From the NCBI RefSeq assembly GCF_918814575.1, contig NZ_CAKKNS010000009.1, positions 21,829 to 85,828 on the forward strand: a stretch of DNA of 64,000 nucleotides, in the 5' to 3' direction. Below the pieces are notes generated by a model, which was given only the letters and a program-made list of their open reading frames with translations, was not told the origin of the DNA and made no database searches. The position numbers and the translations under genes were made by a program. The first letter of the stretch is position 1. The number at the start of each line of letters is the position of its first letter. The stretch comes from Periweissella fabaria. Lineage in GTDB: Bacteria > Bacillota > Bacilli > Lactobacillales > Lactobacillaceae. Positions 48,112 through 60,082 of this stretch are shown here, piece after piece.

Positions 48112-48867
48112 ATGCGGACACCTTTTGTAGCAGCAAACTGGAAAATGAACAAGACATTACCAGAAGCACTTGATTTTTTGCAGACGATTGCGGGTAAATT
48201 GCCTGCTGAAGATGATGTTGAAGCATTGATTTGTGCGCAAAGTTTATTTTTAAGTCAAATGATGGCCTTGACGCCAGATGAACCACTCAAAATTGGGGCC
48301 GAAAATGTTTTTTGGCAAGATCAAGGAGCGTTTACCGGTGAAACTAGTCCTAAAGCTGTTGCAAGCTTGGGGGTTGATTACGTTATTATTGGCCACAGTG
48401 AACGCCGTAAATATTTCCGAGAAACTGATGAGATGGTAAATAATAAAGTCCAAGCCGTTTTACGTAATGGCATGCGCCCAATTATTTGTGTTGATGAAAC
48501 GATGGGACAACGCGAATCAAATGAAAAAGTTCACTGGGTTGTTTCACAAGTAATCGAAGCCCTTAAAGGCGTGGCAATTGAAGATGCCCATAAAATTACG
48601 ATTGCATATGAACCTTCGTGGGCCATTGGGGCTGCGGCGGCGAGTGCTAAACAAGCTGAAGATGGTTGCTATTTAATTCGCCAAACGGTTGCTGATATGC
48701 TTTCAGATGAAGCTGCTGACCAAGTGCGAGTTCTATATGGTGGCTCTGTTAAACCAACTAACCAAGCTGAATTGATGGCCATGCCTAATATTGATGGGGT
48801 TTTAGTGGGGGATGCGTCATTGGATCCGGATATTTTCCTCCAATTAGTAAATTATCAACAAAGGTAA
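48112..48867 (+). CDS. tpiA: Triose-phosphate isomerase
   Basis: Interconverts DHAP and G3P. Start FVAANWKMNK, catalytic His in IIGHSERRKYF and Glu in IAYEPSWAIG, phosphate loop YGGSVKP. 251 residues; ATG 48112 (or 48109) after GGAGG. An extended -10 TGG TATCAT lies at about 48070-48078. Codon bias is lower than in gap, pgk and eno. Confidence 0.97.
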   Translation: MRTPFVAANWKMNKTLPEALDFLQTIAGKLPAEDDVEALICAQSLFLSQMMALTPDEPLKIGAENVFWQDQGAFTGETSPKAVASLGVDYVIIGHSERRKYFRETDEMVNNKVQAVLRNGMRPIICVDETMGQRESNEKVHWVVSQVIEALKGVAIEDAHKITIAYEPSWAIGAAAASAKQAEDGCYLIRQTVADMLSDEAADQVRVLYGGSVKPTNQAELMAMPNIDGVLVGDASLDPDIFLQLVNYQQR

Positions 48868-48914
48868 ATTTTGTAATATTCATGTGAAATTATGGATAAA
48901 CTGATGGATTATCA

Positions 48915-48943
48915 TTGTAATTTAGTAGTAAAACTTATACAAT
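48915..48943 (+). promoter_or_regulatory. Promoter of eno
   Basis: TTGTAA, 17-base spacer, TACAAT. Confidence 0.75.
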
Positions 48944-48955
48944 TAAAGACGGTAA

Positions 48956-50317
<1,362 letters not shown>

Positions 50318-50353
50318 TGCTTAGTGACCTAAATAGACTTGCTTAGGCAGTCG

Positions 50354-50393
50354 TTAAAAAGCCACGTAACTTTAAAGTTACGTGGCTTTTTAA
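50354..50393. terminator. Perfect 40-bp palindromic terminator after eno
   Basis: TTAAAAAGCCACGTAACTTT and its exact complement abut. It can act on both strands. Confidence 0.9.
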
Positions 50394-50513
50394 TACCATG
50401 CATTTAGATAATATTAGCCAAACATGGTTTGAATTTGCTATACTTGTAAAGAGCTTTTTTGCAGTGTTTGTATTAATATTAAACAATTAAAGATATATTT
50501 GAGGTTAGTAAAG

Positions 50514-52085
50514 ATGAGTGACTTAGCAACAGAAATTAGTAAACGTCGAACGTTTGCGATTATTTCACACCCCGATGCGGGTAAAACAACCATTACGGAA
50601 CAAATGCTTTTGTTCGGGGGAGTTGTACGTGAAGCCGGAACAGTTAAAGGTAAGAAGAGTGGTAATTTCGCCAAGTCTGACTGGATGGAAATTGAACAAA
50701 AACGGGGAATTTCCGTGACTAGTTCTGTTTTACAATTTGATTTTGAAGGTAAACGGATTAATATCTTGGATACTCCAGGACACGAAGATTTCTCTGAAGA
50801 TACATATCGGACGTTAATGGCCGTCGATTCTGCGGTCATGGTCGTTGATTCTGCTAAAGGGATTGAACCCCAAACGAAGAAGTTATTTGAAATTGTTAAA
50901 CAACGGGGAATTCCAGTGTTTACGTTCTTCAATAAATTAGATCGTGATGGTCGTGATCCGCTTGAGTTATTGGCAGAATTAGAAGATACTTTGGGAATTG
51001 ATACATATCCAATGAACTGGCCAATCGGTTCAGGACAAGTACTACAAGGTTTATACGACATGTATAATAAAGAAGTCTTGCTATATCGTCCTGATATTAA
51101 TGGTAATACTAAATTACCACTAGAAGCCGATGGTAATATTGCCGATGGTAACATTTTAAAAGAAAACCAAATTTGGCGGGATACTTTGGATGAAGTTGAT
51201 TTAGTGACATCTGCGGGGAATGAGTTTAATGAGGAAGCGATTTTAAACGGACAACTTTCACCAGTATTCTTTGGATCAGCCTTAACTAACTTTGGGGTCG
51301 AAACATTCTTAAAGACATATCTTAAATACGCCCCAGCTCCAGGACCTAAGAAAACGGTCGAAGGAATACCTGTTGAACCATTAGCCGATCAATTCTCAGG
51401 CTTTGTGTTCAAAATTCAAGCTAACATGAATCCTCAACACCGTGACCGAATTGCCTTTGTCCGGATTGTTTCTGGTGAATTCACGCGAGGAATGGATGTT
51501 ACGCTTGGACGTGATACTAAAAAGATTCGGTTGAGTAATGTAACACAATTTATGGCGGATTCACGTGAAAACGTTGAAAATGCGGTTCCAGGGGATATCA
51601 TTGGGGTCTACGATACCGGAACATTCCAGATTGGGGATACTATTTTCTCAGGAAAACAAAAGCTTGAATTTGAAGATCTGCCAACATTTACACCCGAAAT
51701 CTTTATGCGTGTGACAGCAAAGAATGTGATGAAACAAAAATCATTCCATAAAGGAATTCAACAATTAGTTCAAGAAGGAACGATTCAATTGTACAGTGCA
51801 TGGTCATCAGGTGATTATATTTTGGGGGCTGTTGGGGCCTTGCAATTTGAAGTCTTTAAATTCCGGATGGAAAATGAATATAATTCTGAAATTGTCCTAG
51901 AACCAATGGGTAAAAAGATTGCTCGATGGATTAATCCAGAACAATTAGATGAAAAAATGGCTTCATCACGGAACTTATTAGTGAAAGACCGTTATGATGC
52001 ACCATTATTCTTATTTGAAAACCAATTTGCGGAACGATGGTTTAAAGATAAGTATCCAACAGTTGAATTAGAAGCAAAATTATAA
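50514..52085 (+). CDS. prfC: Peptide chain release factor 3 (PrfC)
   Basis: Translational GTPase that recycles RF1/RF2. G1 SHPDAGKTT at 19-27, G2/G3 with RGISVTSSV and [15 protein letters not shown]4 NKLD. 523 residues is the RF3 size. ATG 50514 follows GAGG; five upstream in-frame codons from 50499 are unlikely. Convergent with clpE across a shared terminator. Confidence 0.96.
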   Translation: MSDLATEISKRRTFAIISHPDAGKTTITEQMLLFGGVVREAGTVKGKKSGNFAKSDWMEIEQKRGISVTSSVLQFDFEGKRINILDTPGHEDFSEDTYRTLMAVDSAVMVVDSAKGIEPQTKKLFEIVKQRGIPVFTFFNKLDRDGRDPLELLAELEDTLGIDTYPMNWPIGSGQVLQGLYDMYNKEVLLYRPDINGNTKLPLEADGNIADGNILKENQIWRDTLDEVDLVTSAGNEFNEEAILNGQLSPVFFGSALTNFGVETFLKTYLKYAPAPGPKKTVEGIPVEPLADQFSGFVFKIQANMNPQHRDRIAFVRIVSGEFTRGMDVTLGRDTKKIRLSNVTQFMADSRENVENAVPGDIIGVYDTGTFQIGDTIFSGKQKLEFEDLPTFTPEIFMRVTAKNVMKQKSFHKGIQQLVQEGTIQLYSAWSSGDYILGAVGALQFEVFKFRMENEYNSEIVLEPMGKKIARWINPEQLDEKMASSRNLLVKDRYDAPLFLFENQFAERWFKDKYPTVELEAKL

Positions 52086-52095
52086 ACTGCAAAAT

Positions 52096-52136
52096 AAAAA
52101 GCGTTCTACGATGTGCAATCGTAGAACGCTTTTTTA
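52096..52136. terminator. Bidirectional terminator, prfC and clpE
   Basis: AAAAAGCGTTCTACGAT / ATCGTAGAACGCTTTTT with a short loop. Confidence 0.9.
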
Positions 52137-52137
52137 G

Positions 52138-54372
52138 CTATTCAGCTGGTGTGTCTGGTGTAACGTTTGTATCCTGGGGCGCTTCTTTTGTGGCTGGTAC
52201 TTGGCCTTCTGGACTAATTACAATTTCGTCATCAACTAAGTGAGCAACGAGTTTGTGTTCAGCAGGATTGTCTAAGAAGTAATCTGCCACGCGGTCTTCA
52301 ATTTGTTCTTGAATTACCCGGCGGAGTGGACGGGCACCCATGGCAGGATTGTAGCCAAGGTCAACTAACTTATCGGCCACAGCATCTTCAACGGTTAAAT
52401 GTAAGTCTTGATCAGCAATCATTTCATTAACATCATCAAGCATTAAGTCAACAATTTCATGCAGATTTTCTTTGGTTAATGGGTTGAATTCAATGATGTC
52501 ATCAAAACGGTTCAAGAATTCTGGTTTGAAGTAATTGCCTAATTTTTCAGTGATTGAAGCTTTAGGCTTATCTTCAAAACCAACGCTTGGTTCATCAGCA
52601 ACACCAGCATTTGAAGTCATAATAATGACAGTGTCTTTGAATGAAACAGTGTGACCTTGGGCATCAGTTAAACGACCATCATCAAGGACTTGCAAGAACA
52701 TGTGCATTACGTCAGGGTGTGCTTTTTCAACTTCATCAAGTAAAATTAATGAATAAGGGTGACGACGAACTTTTTCGGTCAATTGACCAGCTTCTTCGTA
52801 ACCAACGTAACCAGCAGGGGCTCCGATTAATTTAGAAACACTGTGTTTTTCCATGTATTCTGACATATCAAAGCGAATCATGGCATCCGCTGAACCAAAT
52901 AACTCTTTAGCTAATTGTTTAGCAGTTTCGGTTTTACCAACCCCAGTTGGCCCAACAAACAGGAAGGAACCGATTGGTCGCCCAGATTTATTAAAGCCGA
53001 CGCGGTTACGGCGAATTGCGCGGGCCACTTTATTAACAGCGCTATCTTGACCAATAACATGTTCTTCAAGATGCTTATCTAAATCACGTAATTGACCGGC
53101 TTCAGATTCTTTTAAGTCACCAACTGGAATTCCAGTTTTTTCTTCAACAATCTTTTCAAGATCTTGATCAGTAACTTCATTTGAACCAGTATCATGAGGA
53201 TGTTCTTCGGCTTCTTTTTTAGCTCGTTCAAGTTGATTTACTTGATCACGCCAGTATGAGGCTTTTTCATAATCTTCACGATCAATAGCGGCTTGTTTTT
53301 GGGCTTCAGCAGAATTAATTTTTGTTTGAATTTCTTTAGGATCAACAACTTTTAAGTTAAGGTTTTTACGTGAACCAGCTTCATCAAGTAAATCGATGGC
53401 TTTATCGGGTAAGAAACGATCTTGAATATAACGGGCTGATAAAGTTACCGCCGCTTTAATGGCATCATCAGTGTATTTTACATGGTGATATTCTTCATAT
53501 TTCTTTTGAATGCCTTTCAAAATAGCTAAAGCTTCATCTTGAGAAGGTTCGTTAACCGTAACAGGTTGGAAACGCCGTGCAAGAGCAGGGTCTTTTTCAA
53601 TTTGGCGGTATTCGTTTAATGTAGTTGCACCAACAAGTTGGAATTCACCACGGGCTAAGGCTGGTTTCAAGACGTTCCCAGCGTCCATACCGCCTTCAGC
53701 GTTCCCAGCACCCATAATTTCATGAATTTCATCAATAAACAAAATGACGTTTTTATTTTTAGATACTTCATCCATTAATTTTTGCATCCGTTCTTCAAAT
53801 TGACCACGGACACCAGTGCCTTGAACTAATGAAACGACATCAAGGCGATAAACTTCTTTATTACGTAGTTTATCAGGAACTTGACTATTAACAATGGCTT
53901 GGGCTAAGCCTTCAACAACGGCAGTTTTACCAACCCCGGCCTCACCAATGAGTACAGGGTTATTTTTAGTACGACGGTTGAGGATTTCAACCACACGGTT
54001 AATTTCTTTATCACGGCCAATAACTGGATCAAGGTGGCCTTGGCGCGCTAATTCAGTTAAGTTGAGACCAAATTCAGCAAGGAGGCTACCTTCATTACCA
54101 TCACCACCCATTTCACGTTGTGGTTGTTGTGGTTGTTGTGGTTGACGGGCACTACGTTGAGCACTCATTTGTTGCCCATTTAGGGCACGGAATAAATCAT
54201 CGATTGAATTGAAGTTAAAAGATTCTTGTGGCATTTGGCTACCCCCGTTATGAATTTGTTTTTGGACTTTTTGATAACACGATGGACAAAGATGCATCTC
54301 AACATTTTGACCATTTAAATTTAATTGCATATGAATTGATGCTGGATTTTTATGACACATTTGGCATAACAT
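52138..54372 (-). CDS. clpE: ATP-dependent Clp protease ATP-binding subunit ClpE
   Basis: HSP100 unfoldase. The N-terminal zinc finger (C3, C6, C29, C32) is diagnostic of ClpE as against ClpC. Two AAA+ modules carry Walker A GEAGVGKT and GPTGVGKT, with a UVR-like coiled segment between ([21 protein letters not shown] region). A Q/P-rich stretch follows the finger. 744 residues. CGGAGG lies before ATG. CtsR boxes and a CIRCE are upstream. Confidence 0.96.
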   Translation of the reverse strand: MLCQMCHKNPASIHMQLNLNGQNVEMHLCPSCYQKVQKQIHNGGSQMPQESFNFNSIDDLFRALNGQQMSAQRSARQPQQPQQPQREMGGDGNEGSLLAEFGLNLTELARQGHLDPVIGRDKEINRVVEILNRRTKNNPVLIGEAGVGKTAVVEGLAQAIVNSQVPDKLRNKEVYRLDVVSLVQGTGVRGQFEERMQKLMDEVSKNKNVILFIDEIHEIMGAGNAEGGMDAGNVLKPALARGEFQLVGATTLNEYRQIEKDPALARRFQPVTVNEPSQDEALAILKGIQKKYEEYHHVKYTDDAIKAAVTLSARYIQDRFLPDKAIDLLDEAGSRKNLNLKVVDPKEIQTKINSAEAQKQAAIDREDYEKASYWRDQVNQLERAKKEAEEHPHDTGSNEVTDQDLEKIVEEKTGIPVGDLKESEAGQLRDLDKHLEEHVIGQDSAVNKVARAIRRNRVGFNKSGRPIGSFLFVGPTGVGKTETAKQLAKELFGSADAMIRFDMSEYMEKHSVSKLIGAPAGYVGYEEAGQLTEKVRRHPYSLILLDEVEKAHPDVMHMFLQVLDDGRLTDAQGHTVSFKDTVIIMTSNAGVADEPSVGFEDKPKASITEKLGNYFKPEFLNRFDDIIEFNPLTKENLHEIVDLMLDDVNEMIADQDLHLTVEDAVADKLVDLGYNPAMGARPLRRVIQEQIEDRVADYFLDNPAEHKLVAHLVDDEIVISPEGQVPATKEAPQDTNVTPDTPAE

Positions 54373-54426
54373 TGCCTCACCTCCGTTAATTGTATTTAAA
54401 GCATATTCTATTTTATGGAATCAATA

Positions 54427-54443
54427 TTTGACCTTGTTTGACT
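54427..54443. promoter_or_regulatory. CtsR box upstream of clpE
   Basis: TTTGACC-TTG-TTTGACT; on the coding strand AGTCAAA-N3-GGTCAAA. More GTCAAA heptads at 54454-54460 suggest a second, weaker contact. It lies just downstream of the predicted clpE start site. Confidence 0.85.
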
Positions 54444-54463
54444 AATGCTGACCTTTGACTATC

Positions 54464-54491
54464 AGTATACGCTGATTAATTGGATATGCAA
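54464..54491 (-). promoter_or_regulatory. Promoter of clpE
   Basis: Minus strand: TTGCAT, 16-base spacer, TATACT. Confidence 0.7.
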
Positions 54492-54508
54492 CTAAAATGC
54501 TCAAAAAA

Positions 54509-54535
54509 TTAGCACTCTTGTAAATAGAGTGCTAA
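54509..54535. promoter_or_regulatory. Perfect CIRCE element (HrcA operator)
   Basis: TTAGCACTC-N9-GAGTGCTAA with no mismatch. It lies between clpE and a short plus-strand gene, about 50-80 bases upstream of the clpE start site. Confidence 0.93.
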
Positions 54536-54631
54536 TGGTGTTTTTTGTTAAAAAGCCTTGCAATTAATAGCATTTCGCGTAAAAATTAGAAGTTAATTAT
54601 TTTATTTATTGAAACGAAAAGAGGCTAATTG

Positions 54632-54814
54632 ATGAAAGATTATTTTGCATTATTAGAAGCGGTTCGAAATGGTGAAATTACTGAATTTGAAGTTACGGTC
54701 GATGAATTTACGGCATTTCATCAAATTTGGCAAGCGTATCAGTACCAAAATCAAATCAGTGGGGCTGCTAGTCGTGGCGGAAGTATTACTTACACCCAAC
54801 AAGTTGAGCGTTGA
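54632..54814 (+). CDS. Small hypothetical protein, 60 residues
   Basis: Starts MKDYFALLEAVRNGEITEFEV and is acidic, soluble and probably one helix plus strands; GAASRGGSITY near the end. AAGAGG precedes ATG 54632. I do not recognise a family. It is downstream of the CIRCE element on this strand, so heat-shock control is possible, though a clear plus-strand promoter is lacking. Beyond its stop the +1 frame stays open for about 33 more codons. Confidence 0.6.
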   Translation: MKDYFALLEAVRNGEITEFEVTVDEFTAFHQIWQAYQYQNQISGAASRGGSITYTQQVER

Positions 54815-55115
54815 ACAAACTAAGTTTACCAATAGTCATGAAAATATTAGTGAAAATACCTATTTAAAAGTAAAAATGTTTATCGCTAATATGGAAAGAA
54901 ATTTGAAAATGTAAATTAAAAATGTAAGCCTTTACAACGTTATTAAATAAACGTTTTAGGAAAATAGAAAAAATGTAATAAGTTGGCATTTTTGTATGTA
55001 AATTTGCTTGTAAAACGTTTTCATTTTGGTTATGATAATGTCATAAGGTTTGGTAGAGTCAAAATTTGATGCTTGCCCTTATCTAATATTTGTTCAAACA
55101 AGGAGAACTTTCATT
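54815..55115 (+). promoter_or_regulatory. ptsHI upstream region: promoter and cre sites
   Basis: Promoter TTGTAA (55008-55013), 17-base spacer, TATGAT (55031-55036). cre-like sites are TGTAAGCCTTTACA (54923-54936, one mismatch) and GTAAAACGTTTTCA (55010-55023, two mismatches) covering the -35. No other gene or RNA is evident in this 301-base gap. Confidence 0.65.
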
Positions 55116-55382
55116 ATGGAATCACGCAACTTTCACATTGTAGCAGAATCAGGTATTCACGCACGTCCAGCAACTTTATTGGTACAAACTGCTTCTAAGT
55201 TTAGTGCTGATATTACTCTTGCCTACGAAGGTAAGGATGTTAACTTGAAGTCAATCATGGGTGTTATGTCACTCGGTGTTGGTCAAGGTTCAGACGTTGT
55301 GATTTCTGCTAATGGTTCAGACGAAGCAGATGCAATTGCTGCTATCGAAGACACTATGAAGAAAGAAGGCTTATCAGACTAA
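55116..55382 (+). CDS. ptsH: Phosphocarrier protein HPr
   Basis: PTS phosphocarrier and, when phosphorylated on Ser46, CcpA co-repressor. H15 in GIHARPAT and S46 in [10 protein letters not shown] are both in place. 88 residues. ATG 55116 follows AAGGAG; longer in-frame starts have no family support. Its TAA shares one base with the ptsI ATG. Confidence 0.98.
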   Translation: MESRNFHIVAESGIHARPATLLVQTASKFSADITLAYEGKDVNLKSIMGVMSLGVGQGSDVVISANGSDEADAIAAIEDTMKKEGLSD

Positions 55383-57106
55383 TGACAAAAAAGATTAGCG
55401 GTATTGCAGCCAGTAATGGTGTTGCGATTGCTAAAGCTTATAAATTAGTTGATCCTGATTTGTCCTTTGCTAAGACATCAATTACGGATGTCGATGCAGA
55501 AAAAGGCCGCTTAAATGCGGCCTTTGATGCTTCTAAGGAAGATTTGACTAAGATTAAGGCTAAAGCAGTTGAAAATTTAGGAGCTGAAGAAGCGGAAGTT
55601 TTCGAAGCACACCTTACGATTCTTTCCGATCCAGAGCTTGTTGGCGCAATCCAACAACAAATTGAAAAAGACCAAGTTAACACTGAAACAGCATTGAGTG
55701 ATGTAACTGATGGTTATATCGCAATGTTTGAAGCAATGACAGATAATGCATACATGCAAGAACGGGCAGCTGATATTCGTGATATTACCAAGCGTGTTTT
55801 ATCACACTTGTTGAACGTTACTTTACCCAATCCCGCTTTGATTGATGAAGAAGTTGTGATTATTGCTAAAGATTTAACACCTTCAGACACGGCCCAACTA
55901 GATCGTAAATTCGTTAAAGGATTTGTAACTGATTTAGGTGGTCGTACATCACACTCATCAATTATGGCACGGACACTTGAAATTCCTGCTGTTGTAGGAA
56001 CGGAAGTGGCAACAACTGATATTGCTGAAAATGAATTGGTAATTGTTGATGGTCTTAATGGGCACGCTATTATCACCCCAGATGATGCAACTGTGGCAGA
56101 ATATCAAAAAATTGGTGATGACTATTTAGCACAAAAAGCAGAATGGGCACGTCTCAAAGATGAACCAACAACTTCTGCGGATGGTGTTAAAGTCATGACC
56201 GGAGCTAATATTGGAACACCTAAAGACTTGGCTGCGGTTCTTGAAAATGGGGCCGAAGGAATTGGTTTGTATCGGACTGAATTCTTATATATGGATTCAA
56301 GTGAGATGCCATCAGAAGAAGATCAATTCGAAGCATACAAGACTGTTCTTGAAGGTATGAGTGGTAAGCCTGTTACGGTACGGACAATGGATATCGGTGG
56401 TGATAAGAAGTTACCATACATGCCATTGCCTGAAGAAGAAAATCCATTCCTAGGTTATCGTGCACTCCGAATTTCTTTAGATAAAACGGATATGTTTAAG
56501 ACGCAATTGCGTGCGCTTATTCGAGCATCGGCATTTGGAACGCTTTGGATTATGTTCCCAATGGTGGCGACTTTACCAGAATTCCGATCAGCTAAAGCCA
56601 TTTTTGAATTAGTTAAAGCTGATTTGAAGAGTGAAGGCGTTGATTTTGATGACAATATTAAACTTGGAATCATGATTGAAATTCCTTCAGCAGCGATTTT
56701 AGCGGATAAATTTGCTAAGGAAGTTGACTTCTTCTCAATTGGTACTAATGACTTAATTCAATATACAATGGCCGCAGACCGTGGTAATGAAAAAGTGGCT
56801 TACCTTTACCAACCATATAGTCCATCAATTTTACGTTTAATTAAGCGGACCATTGATTGTGCACACAAAGAAGGTAAATTTGTGGCTGTGTGTGGTGAAA
56901 TGGGTGGTGATCCAATTGCCGTACCATTGTTATTAGGTCTTGGTTTGGATGAGTTTTCAATGAGTGCAACGTCAATTTTACAAGCCCGTTCATTGATTAA
57001 AAACTTAACCACTACTGATATGCAAGCATTGGCTAACAAGGCCCTTGACCTTGATACAAATGATGAAGTTGCGGAACTTGTTAAAGCAGCAACGACTAAT
57101 AATTAA
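55382..57106 (+). CDS. ptsI: PTS phosphoenolpyruvate-protein phosphotransferase (Enzyme I)
   Basis: Takes phosphate from PEP and passes it to HPr. The active histidine is H191 in [13 protein letters not shown]; the PEP-binding barrel carries [10 protein letters not shown] and [14 protein letters not shown], and CGEMGG is near the end. 574 residues. Coupled to ptsH by TAATG overlap. Confidence 0.97.
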   Translation: MTKKISGIAASNGVAIAKAYKLVDPDLSFAKTSITDVDAEKGRLNAAFDASKEDLTKIKAKAVENLGAEEAEVFEAHLTILSDPELVGAIQQQIEKDQVNTETALSDVTDGYIAMFEAMTDNAYMQERAADIRDITKRVLSHLLNVTLPNPALIDEEVVIIAKDLTPSDTAQLDRKFVKGFVTDLGGRTSHSSIMARTLEIPAVVGTEVATTDIAENELVIVDGLNGHAIITPDDATVAEYQKIGDDYLAQKAEWARLKDEPTTSADGVKVMTGANIGTPKDLAAVLENGAEGIGLYRTEFLYMDSSEMPSEEDQFEAYKTVLEGMSGKPVTVRTMDIGGDKKLPYMPLPEEENPFLGYRALRISLDKTDMFKTQLRALIRASAFGTLWIMFPMVATLPEFRSAKAIFELVKADLKSEGVDFDDNIKLGIMIEIPSAAILADKFAKEVDFFSIGTNDLIQYTMAADRGNEKVAYLYQPYSPSILRLIKRTIDCAHKEGKFVAVCGEMGGDPIAVPLLLGLGLDEFSMSATSILQARSLIKNLTTTDMQALANKALDLDTNDEVAELVKAATTNN

Positions 57107-57118
57107 ATATTAATTTGT

Positions 57119-57173
57119 AGGAGCTATTGACGGCCATTAATCAAAGTTTGGTTAGGTCTACTAGCTCCTTTTT
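57119..57173 (+). terminator. Terminator after ptsI
   Basis: Outer stem AGGAGCTA / TAGCTCCT and inner TAATCAAA / TTTGGTTA, followed by TTTTT. Confidence 0.75.
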
Positions 57174-57239
57174 GATGTTAAATAATTTAATCTTGATATA
57201 ATCTCAGTGAGTGATAATACTTTATTTAGGTCTACTAGC
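57153..57239 (+). repeat. 13-bp direct repeat
   Basis: TAGGTCTACTAGC occurs at 57153-57165, in the ptsI terminator, and again at 57227-57239. Between them lies a TATAAT (57198-57203). Confidence 0.7.
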
Positions 57240-57307
57240 ATAGTAAACTTTGCTTATAAATATACTGATGTAATAATTAACGGATAGCCGGGGAATTAGG
57301 TATTTTT

Positions 57308-57335
57308 TTACTTAAATTTAGATTTTTGCTATAAT
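57308..57335 (+). promoter_or_regulatory. Promoter of the glycolipid/flippase operon
   Basis: TTACTT, 16-base spacer, TGC TATAAT (extended -10). Confidence 0.65.
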
Positions 57336-57392
57336 ATGTACCTGTTAAGTTTTATGTCTATATTATTTAAATTCTAAAAAGGAGGTATCTGG

Positions 57393-58601
57393 ATGAATAT
57401 TGGATTATTTACAGATACGTACTATCCACAAGTAAGTGGGGTGGCAACCTCGATTTCGATTCTGCGAGACACATTGGAATCGATGGGGCACCAAGTATAT
57501 ATCTTCACTTCAAATGATCCCAAAGTTGGGCGCAATGTGTATGAACGGAATATTTTTCGTTTCCCGAGCTTTCCTTTTACCGGCTTTCCAGACCGACGAC
57601 TAGCGTATAGTGGCGCATTACACGCTGTACAAATTGCCAAAGAATTGAATTTAGATATTGTGCATACGCAAACTGAATTTTCAATGGGGCTCATGGGTAA
57701 ATTTGTCGCCTTTAGTTTAAAAATTCCTGCAATCCATACCTATCACACAATGTATCAAGATTACTTACATTATGTCGCTAATGGGAAGCTGATTGGTCCC
57801 CGAGCGGTTAAAACCGCAGTCCGTAATTACTTAAAAAATATGGAAGGTGTGGTAGCACCATCGCAACTAGTTTATGAAACAATGTTAGCATACGGGGTGA
57901 CAGCACCGATTCGGATTATTCCAACAGGTGTTGAGGTCAATCATCATGTTACAGATGAGGAGACACAAGAATTACGGCAGCAATTAGGGTTAACTACGCA
58001 GACACCCGTGGCGCTATCGTTAGGCCGATTAGCTTTTGAAAAAAATATTGAAGATACGATTGATGCTTTCAAAGAAGTTTTAGCCCAAAATTCAGCTGCT
58101 AAATTAGTGATTGCTGGTGATGGGCCAGCTCGTCAATCATTGATGGAGCATGTTGCGGCTTTGGAAATTACTGATAATGTTTTATTCACAGGGATGATTG
58201 AGCACGCTGATGTTCCACGCTATTATGCGATGGCAGATGTGTTTGTTTCATCATCACAATCTGAATCTCAAGGTTTAACTTATCTTGAAGCGCTAACTGC
58301 GCATGCACCAATTGTCGTAATGAACAGTCCGTATGTAAGAGACTTAATTACAGATCCAAGTATTGGTGTTGGTTTAGATGATGTGGAGTTACTAGCAACA
58401 GCTTTACTACCTTACTTGAATAAGACTGCCCAAGTTGGGGATGTGTCAAAGCGTGATGCCAAAATTAATGAAATTAGTGCTGAACATTTTGGTACCGAGA
58501 TAGTGAAATTTTATGAAGTTGTAATTAATGAATATCGGACTGATGATGAACGAAATAGTGATTCAATTTTCGGTGCGTTTAGTAATCCGTTTAAGCGTTA
58601 G
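57393..58601 (+). CDS. GT4 glycosyltransferase, probable diacylglycerol glucosyltransferase
   Basis: A 402-residue GT-B enzyme. N-terminus MNIGLFTDTYYPQVSGVATS, and the C-terminal donor site with SLGRLAFEKNIED and SSSQSESQGLTYLEALT (EX7E-type). This pattern fits 1,2-diacylglycerol 3-glucosyltransferases (LafA/BgsB) that make the glycolipid anchor of lipoteichoic acid. That role is supported by the flippase-like gene and ltaS downstream. A second (LafB-type) transferase is not in the window. Confidence 0.85.
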   Translation: MNIGLFTDTYYPQVSGVATSISILRDTLESMGHQVYIFTSNDPKVGRNVYERNIFRFPSFPFTGFPDRRLAYSGALHAVQIAKELNLDIVHTQTEFSMGLMGKFVAFSLKIPAIHTYHTMYQDYLHYVANGKLIGPRAVKTAVRNYLKNMEGVVAPSQLVYETMLAYGVTAPIRIIPTGVEVNHHVTDEETQELRQQLGLTTQTPVALSLGRLAFEKNIEDTIDAFKEVLAQNSAAKLVIAGDGPARQSLMEHVAALEITDNVLFTGMIEHADVPRYYAMADVFVSSSQSESQGLTYLEALTAHAPIVVMNSPYVRDLITDPSIGVGLDDVELLATALLPYLNKTAQVGDVSKRDAKINEISAEHFGTEIVKFYEVVINEYRTDDERNSDSIFGAFSNPFKR

Positions 58602-58622
58602 TCTTAGTTATTGGAGTCTAGT

Positions 58623-59684
58623 ATGTCCAAAAATAATCGCATAGTTTTAATTATTATGCTTATCATTGGAGTAGCCATCATGGGGTACTCGTTACGTGAT
58701 ATTAATATGAATTTGTTATTTCATGAAATTTTGACAATTAATGTCTGGTGGCTATTAGTTGCAATTTTATGTATTATCGCGTATTTAGTTATTGAAGGTA
58801 TCATCGTAAAGGTGTTTGTTGGTAATCGTGTTCAAGGTTTTACGTTTAAAGACGCTTTACGGGTGCCATTAGTTGAACAACTCGGTAATGGCATTACGCC
58901 GTTTGCGAGTGGTGGACAACCATTTCAAATTATGGCAATGATGCAAGCAGGCATTGAACCAGGATATGCGGCGGCAATTTTATTGATGAAATTTGTCGTG
59001 TATCAATTTGTGATTGTTTTGAATTTTTTTATAGCCTTAATAATTGGCTCACACTTTTTGGCTGATAAAGTACATGTCCTTAAATACTTAATGATTTTTG
59101 GCTTTTTAATTCACTTAGCCGTCATTGTTGGGCTAATCCTAATTATGTTCTGGTACGGCTTTACCAAGCGGTTGACTGACTTAATATTAAAGACCATTAA
59201 GGTCGTTGGCTTTGGTGGCAAAGAGAAACGATTTGAACGCTATCAGCGAATTACGCAATGGGTTGATATTAGATTACACAATTTTCACATTGAGAGTGTA
59301 CGAATGACTAGTAATATTGGGTTAATGATTAAAGGTTTAATTTTAACAAGTATTCAATTAATGTTTTATTATTCAATTCCATATTTTATTCTACTTGCCT
59401 TGGGGTATACGCATATTAATTATGTTTTGATTACATCGTTGCATGTCTTAATCGTGATGGTGATTTCAATTTTCCCAATTCCAGGTGGTTCTGGTGGAGC
59501 GGAAGTAAGTTTTCAATCACTCTTTAGTAGTTTTATTAATGTGCCAACTGATTTAGTATTAGCAATGTTTATTTGGCGCTTCTTAACTTATTATTTTGGG
59601 ATGTTTACTGGGATGATTGCATTTAATATTCGTGCTGATCGTGTTGACAGCTCTCAAGATTGGCATAAGCAGAAGGAAGAATAA
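58623..59684 (+). CDS. Lysylphosphatidylglycerol synthase TM-region/flippase-like protein
   Basis: A 353-residue membrane protein with about 8 helices. EQLGNGITPFASGGQPFQI and FPIPGGSGGAEVSF are hallmarks of the MprF-type transmembrane (UPF0104) family. It lacks the MprF synthase domain, so it is not an aminoacyl-lipid synthase; lipid translocation is the common proposal. ATG 58623 follows TTGGAG. 22 bases after the glycosyltransferase and 2 bases before the next gene. Confidence 0.87.
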   Translation: MSKNNRIVLIIMLIIGVAIMGYSLRDINMNLLFHEILTINVWWLLVAILCIIAYLVIEGIIVKVFVGNRVQGFTFKDALRVPLVEQLGNGITPFASGGQPFQIMAMMQAGIEPGYAAAILLMKFVVYQFVIVLNFFIALIIGSHFLADKVHVLKYLMIFGFLIHLAVIVGLILIMFWYGFTKRLTDLILKTIKVVGFGGKEKRFERYQRITQWVDIRLHNFHIESVRMTSNIGLMIKGLILTSIQLMFYYSIPYFILLALGYTHINYVLITSLHVLIVMVISIFPIPGGSGGAEVSFQSLFSSFINVPTDLVLAMFIWRFLTYYFGMFTGMIAFNIRADRVDSSQDWHKQKEE

Positions 59685-59686
59685 CC

Positions 59687-59932
59687 ATGGATCCAAATTT
59701 ACAACATGTTTTAAAACGTTTACGTATTATGGTGAGTGATTATGCTTATCGTAGGCAAGAGCGTAATTTTGATTTATTCGGTATTAATGTCTGTACGGTC
59801 GAATACGACCATCAAACAATGTTGTTTTCAATTTTTGAACGTCAAAACAATGGGACGTTTATCTTTGATGATATCGATTTGGCAGCCATTGAGATTTATA
59901 ATCAATTGGTTGACTTTCAATTAGTATTTTAG
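59687..59932 (+). CDS. YkuJ/DUF1797 family protein
   Basis: An 81-residue soluble protein. CTVEYDHQTMLFSIFERQ and FDDIDLAAIEIYNQL match the small DUF1797 (YkuJ) family, whose function is unknown. Starts two bases after the flippase-like gene, so it ends that operon. A good terminator follows. Confidence 0.8.
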   Translation: MDPNLQHVLKRLRIMVSDYAYRRQERNFDLFGINVCTVEYDHQTMLFSIFERQNNGTFIFDDIDLAAIEIYNQLVDFQLVF

Positions 59933-59937
59933 AAAGT

Positions 59938-59970
59938 AATCAAAAGAACAGATCTTTTGATTATTTTTTT
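59938..59970 (+). terminator. Terminator after ykuJ-like gene
   Basis: AATCAAAAG / CTTTTGATT followed by ATTTTTTT. Confidence 0.87.
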
Positions 59971-60020
59971 ATTTAAGGGCTTAGAAAATGATTAAAATTA
60001 TACAGATACTGACGATGGTA

Positions 60021-60049
60021 TTTGTGTTTTATACAAACCTAAGTATAAT
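60021..60049 (+). promoter_or_regulatory. Promoter of ltaS
   Basis: TTTGTG, 17-base spacer, TATAAT. Confidence 0.6.
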
Positions 60050-60082
60050 TAATTTGTTACACGTATTTATGGAGGAGAAAAA

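Noticed and set aside
50438..51154. Reverse-strand open frame of about 240 codons inside prfC
   Set aside because: Antisense to the GTPase domain, rich in serine as expected from mirror coding, and without start signals.
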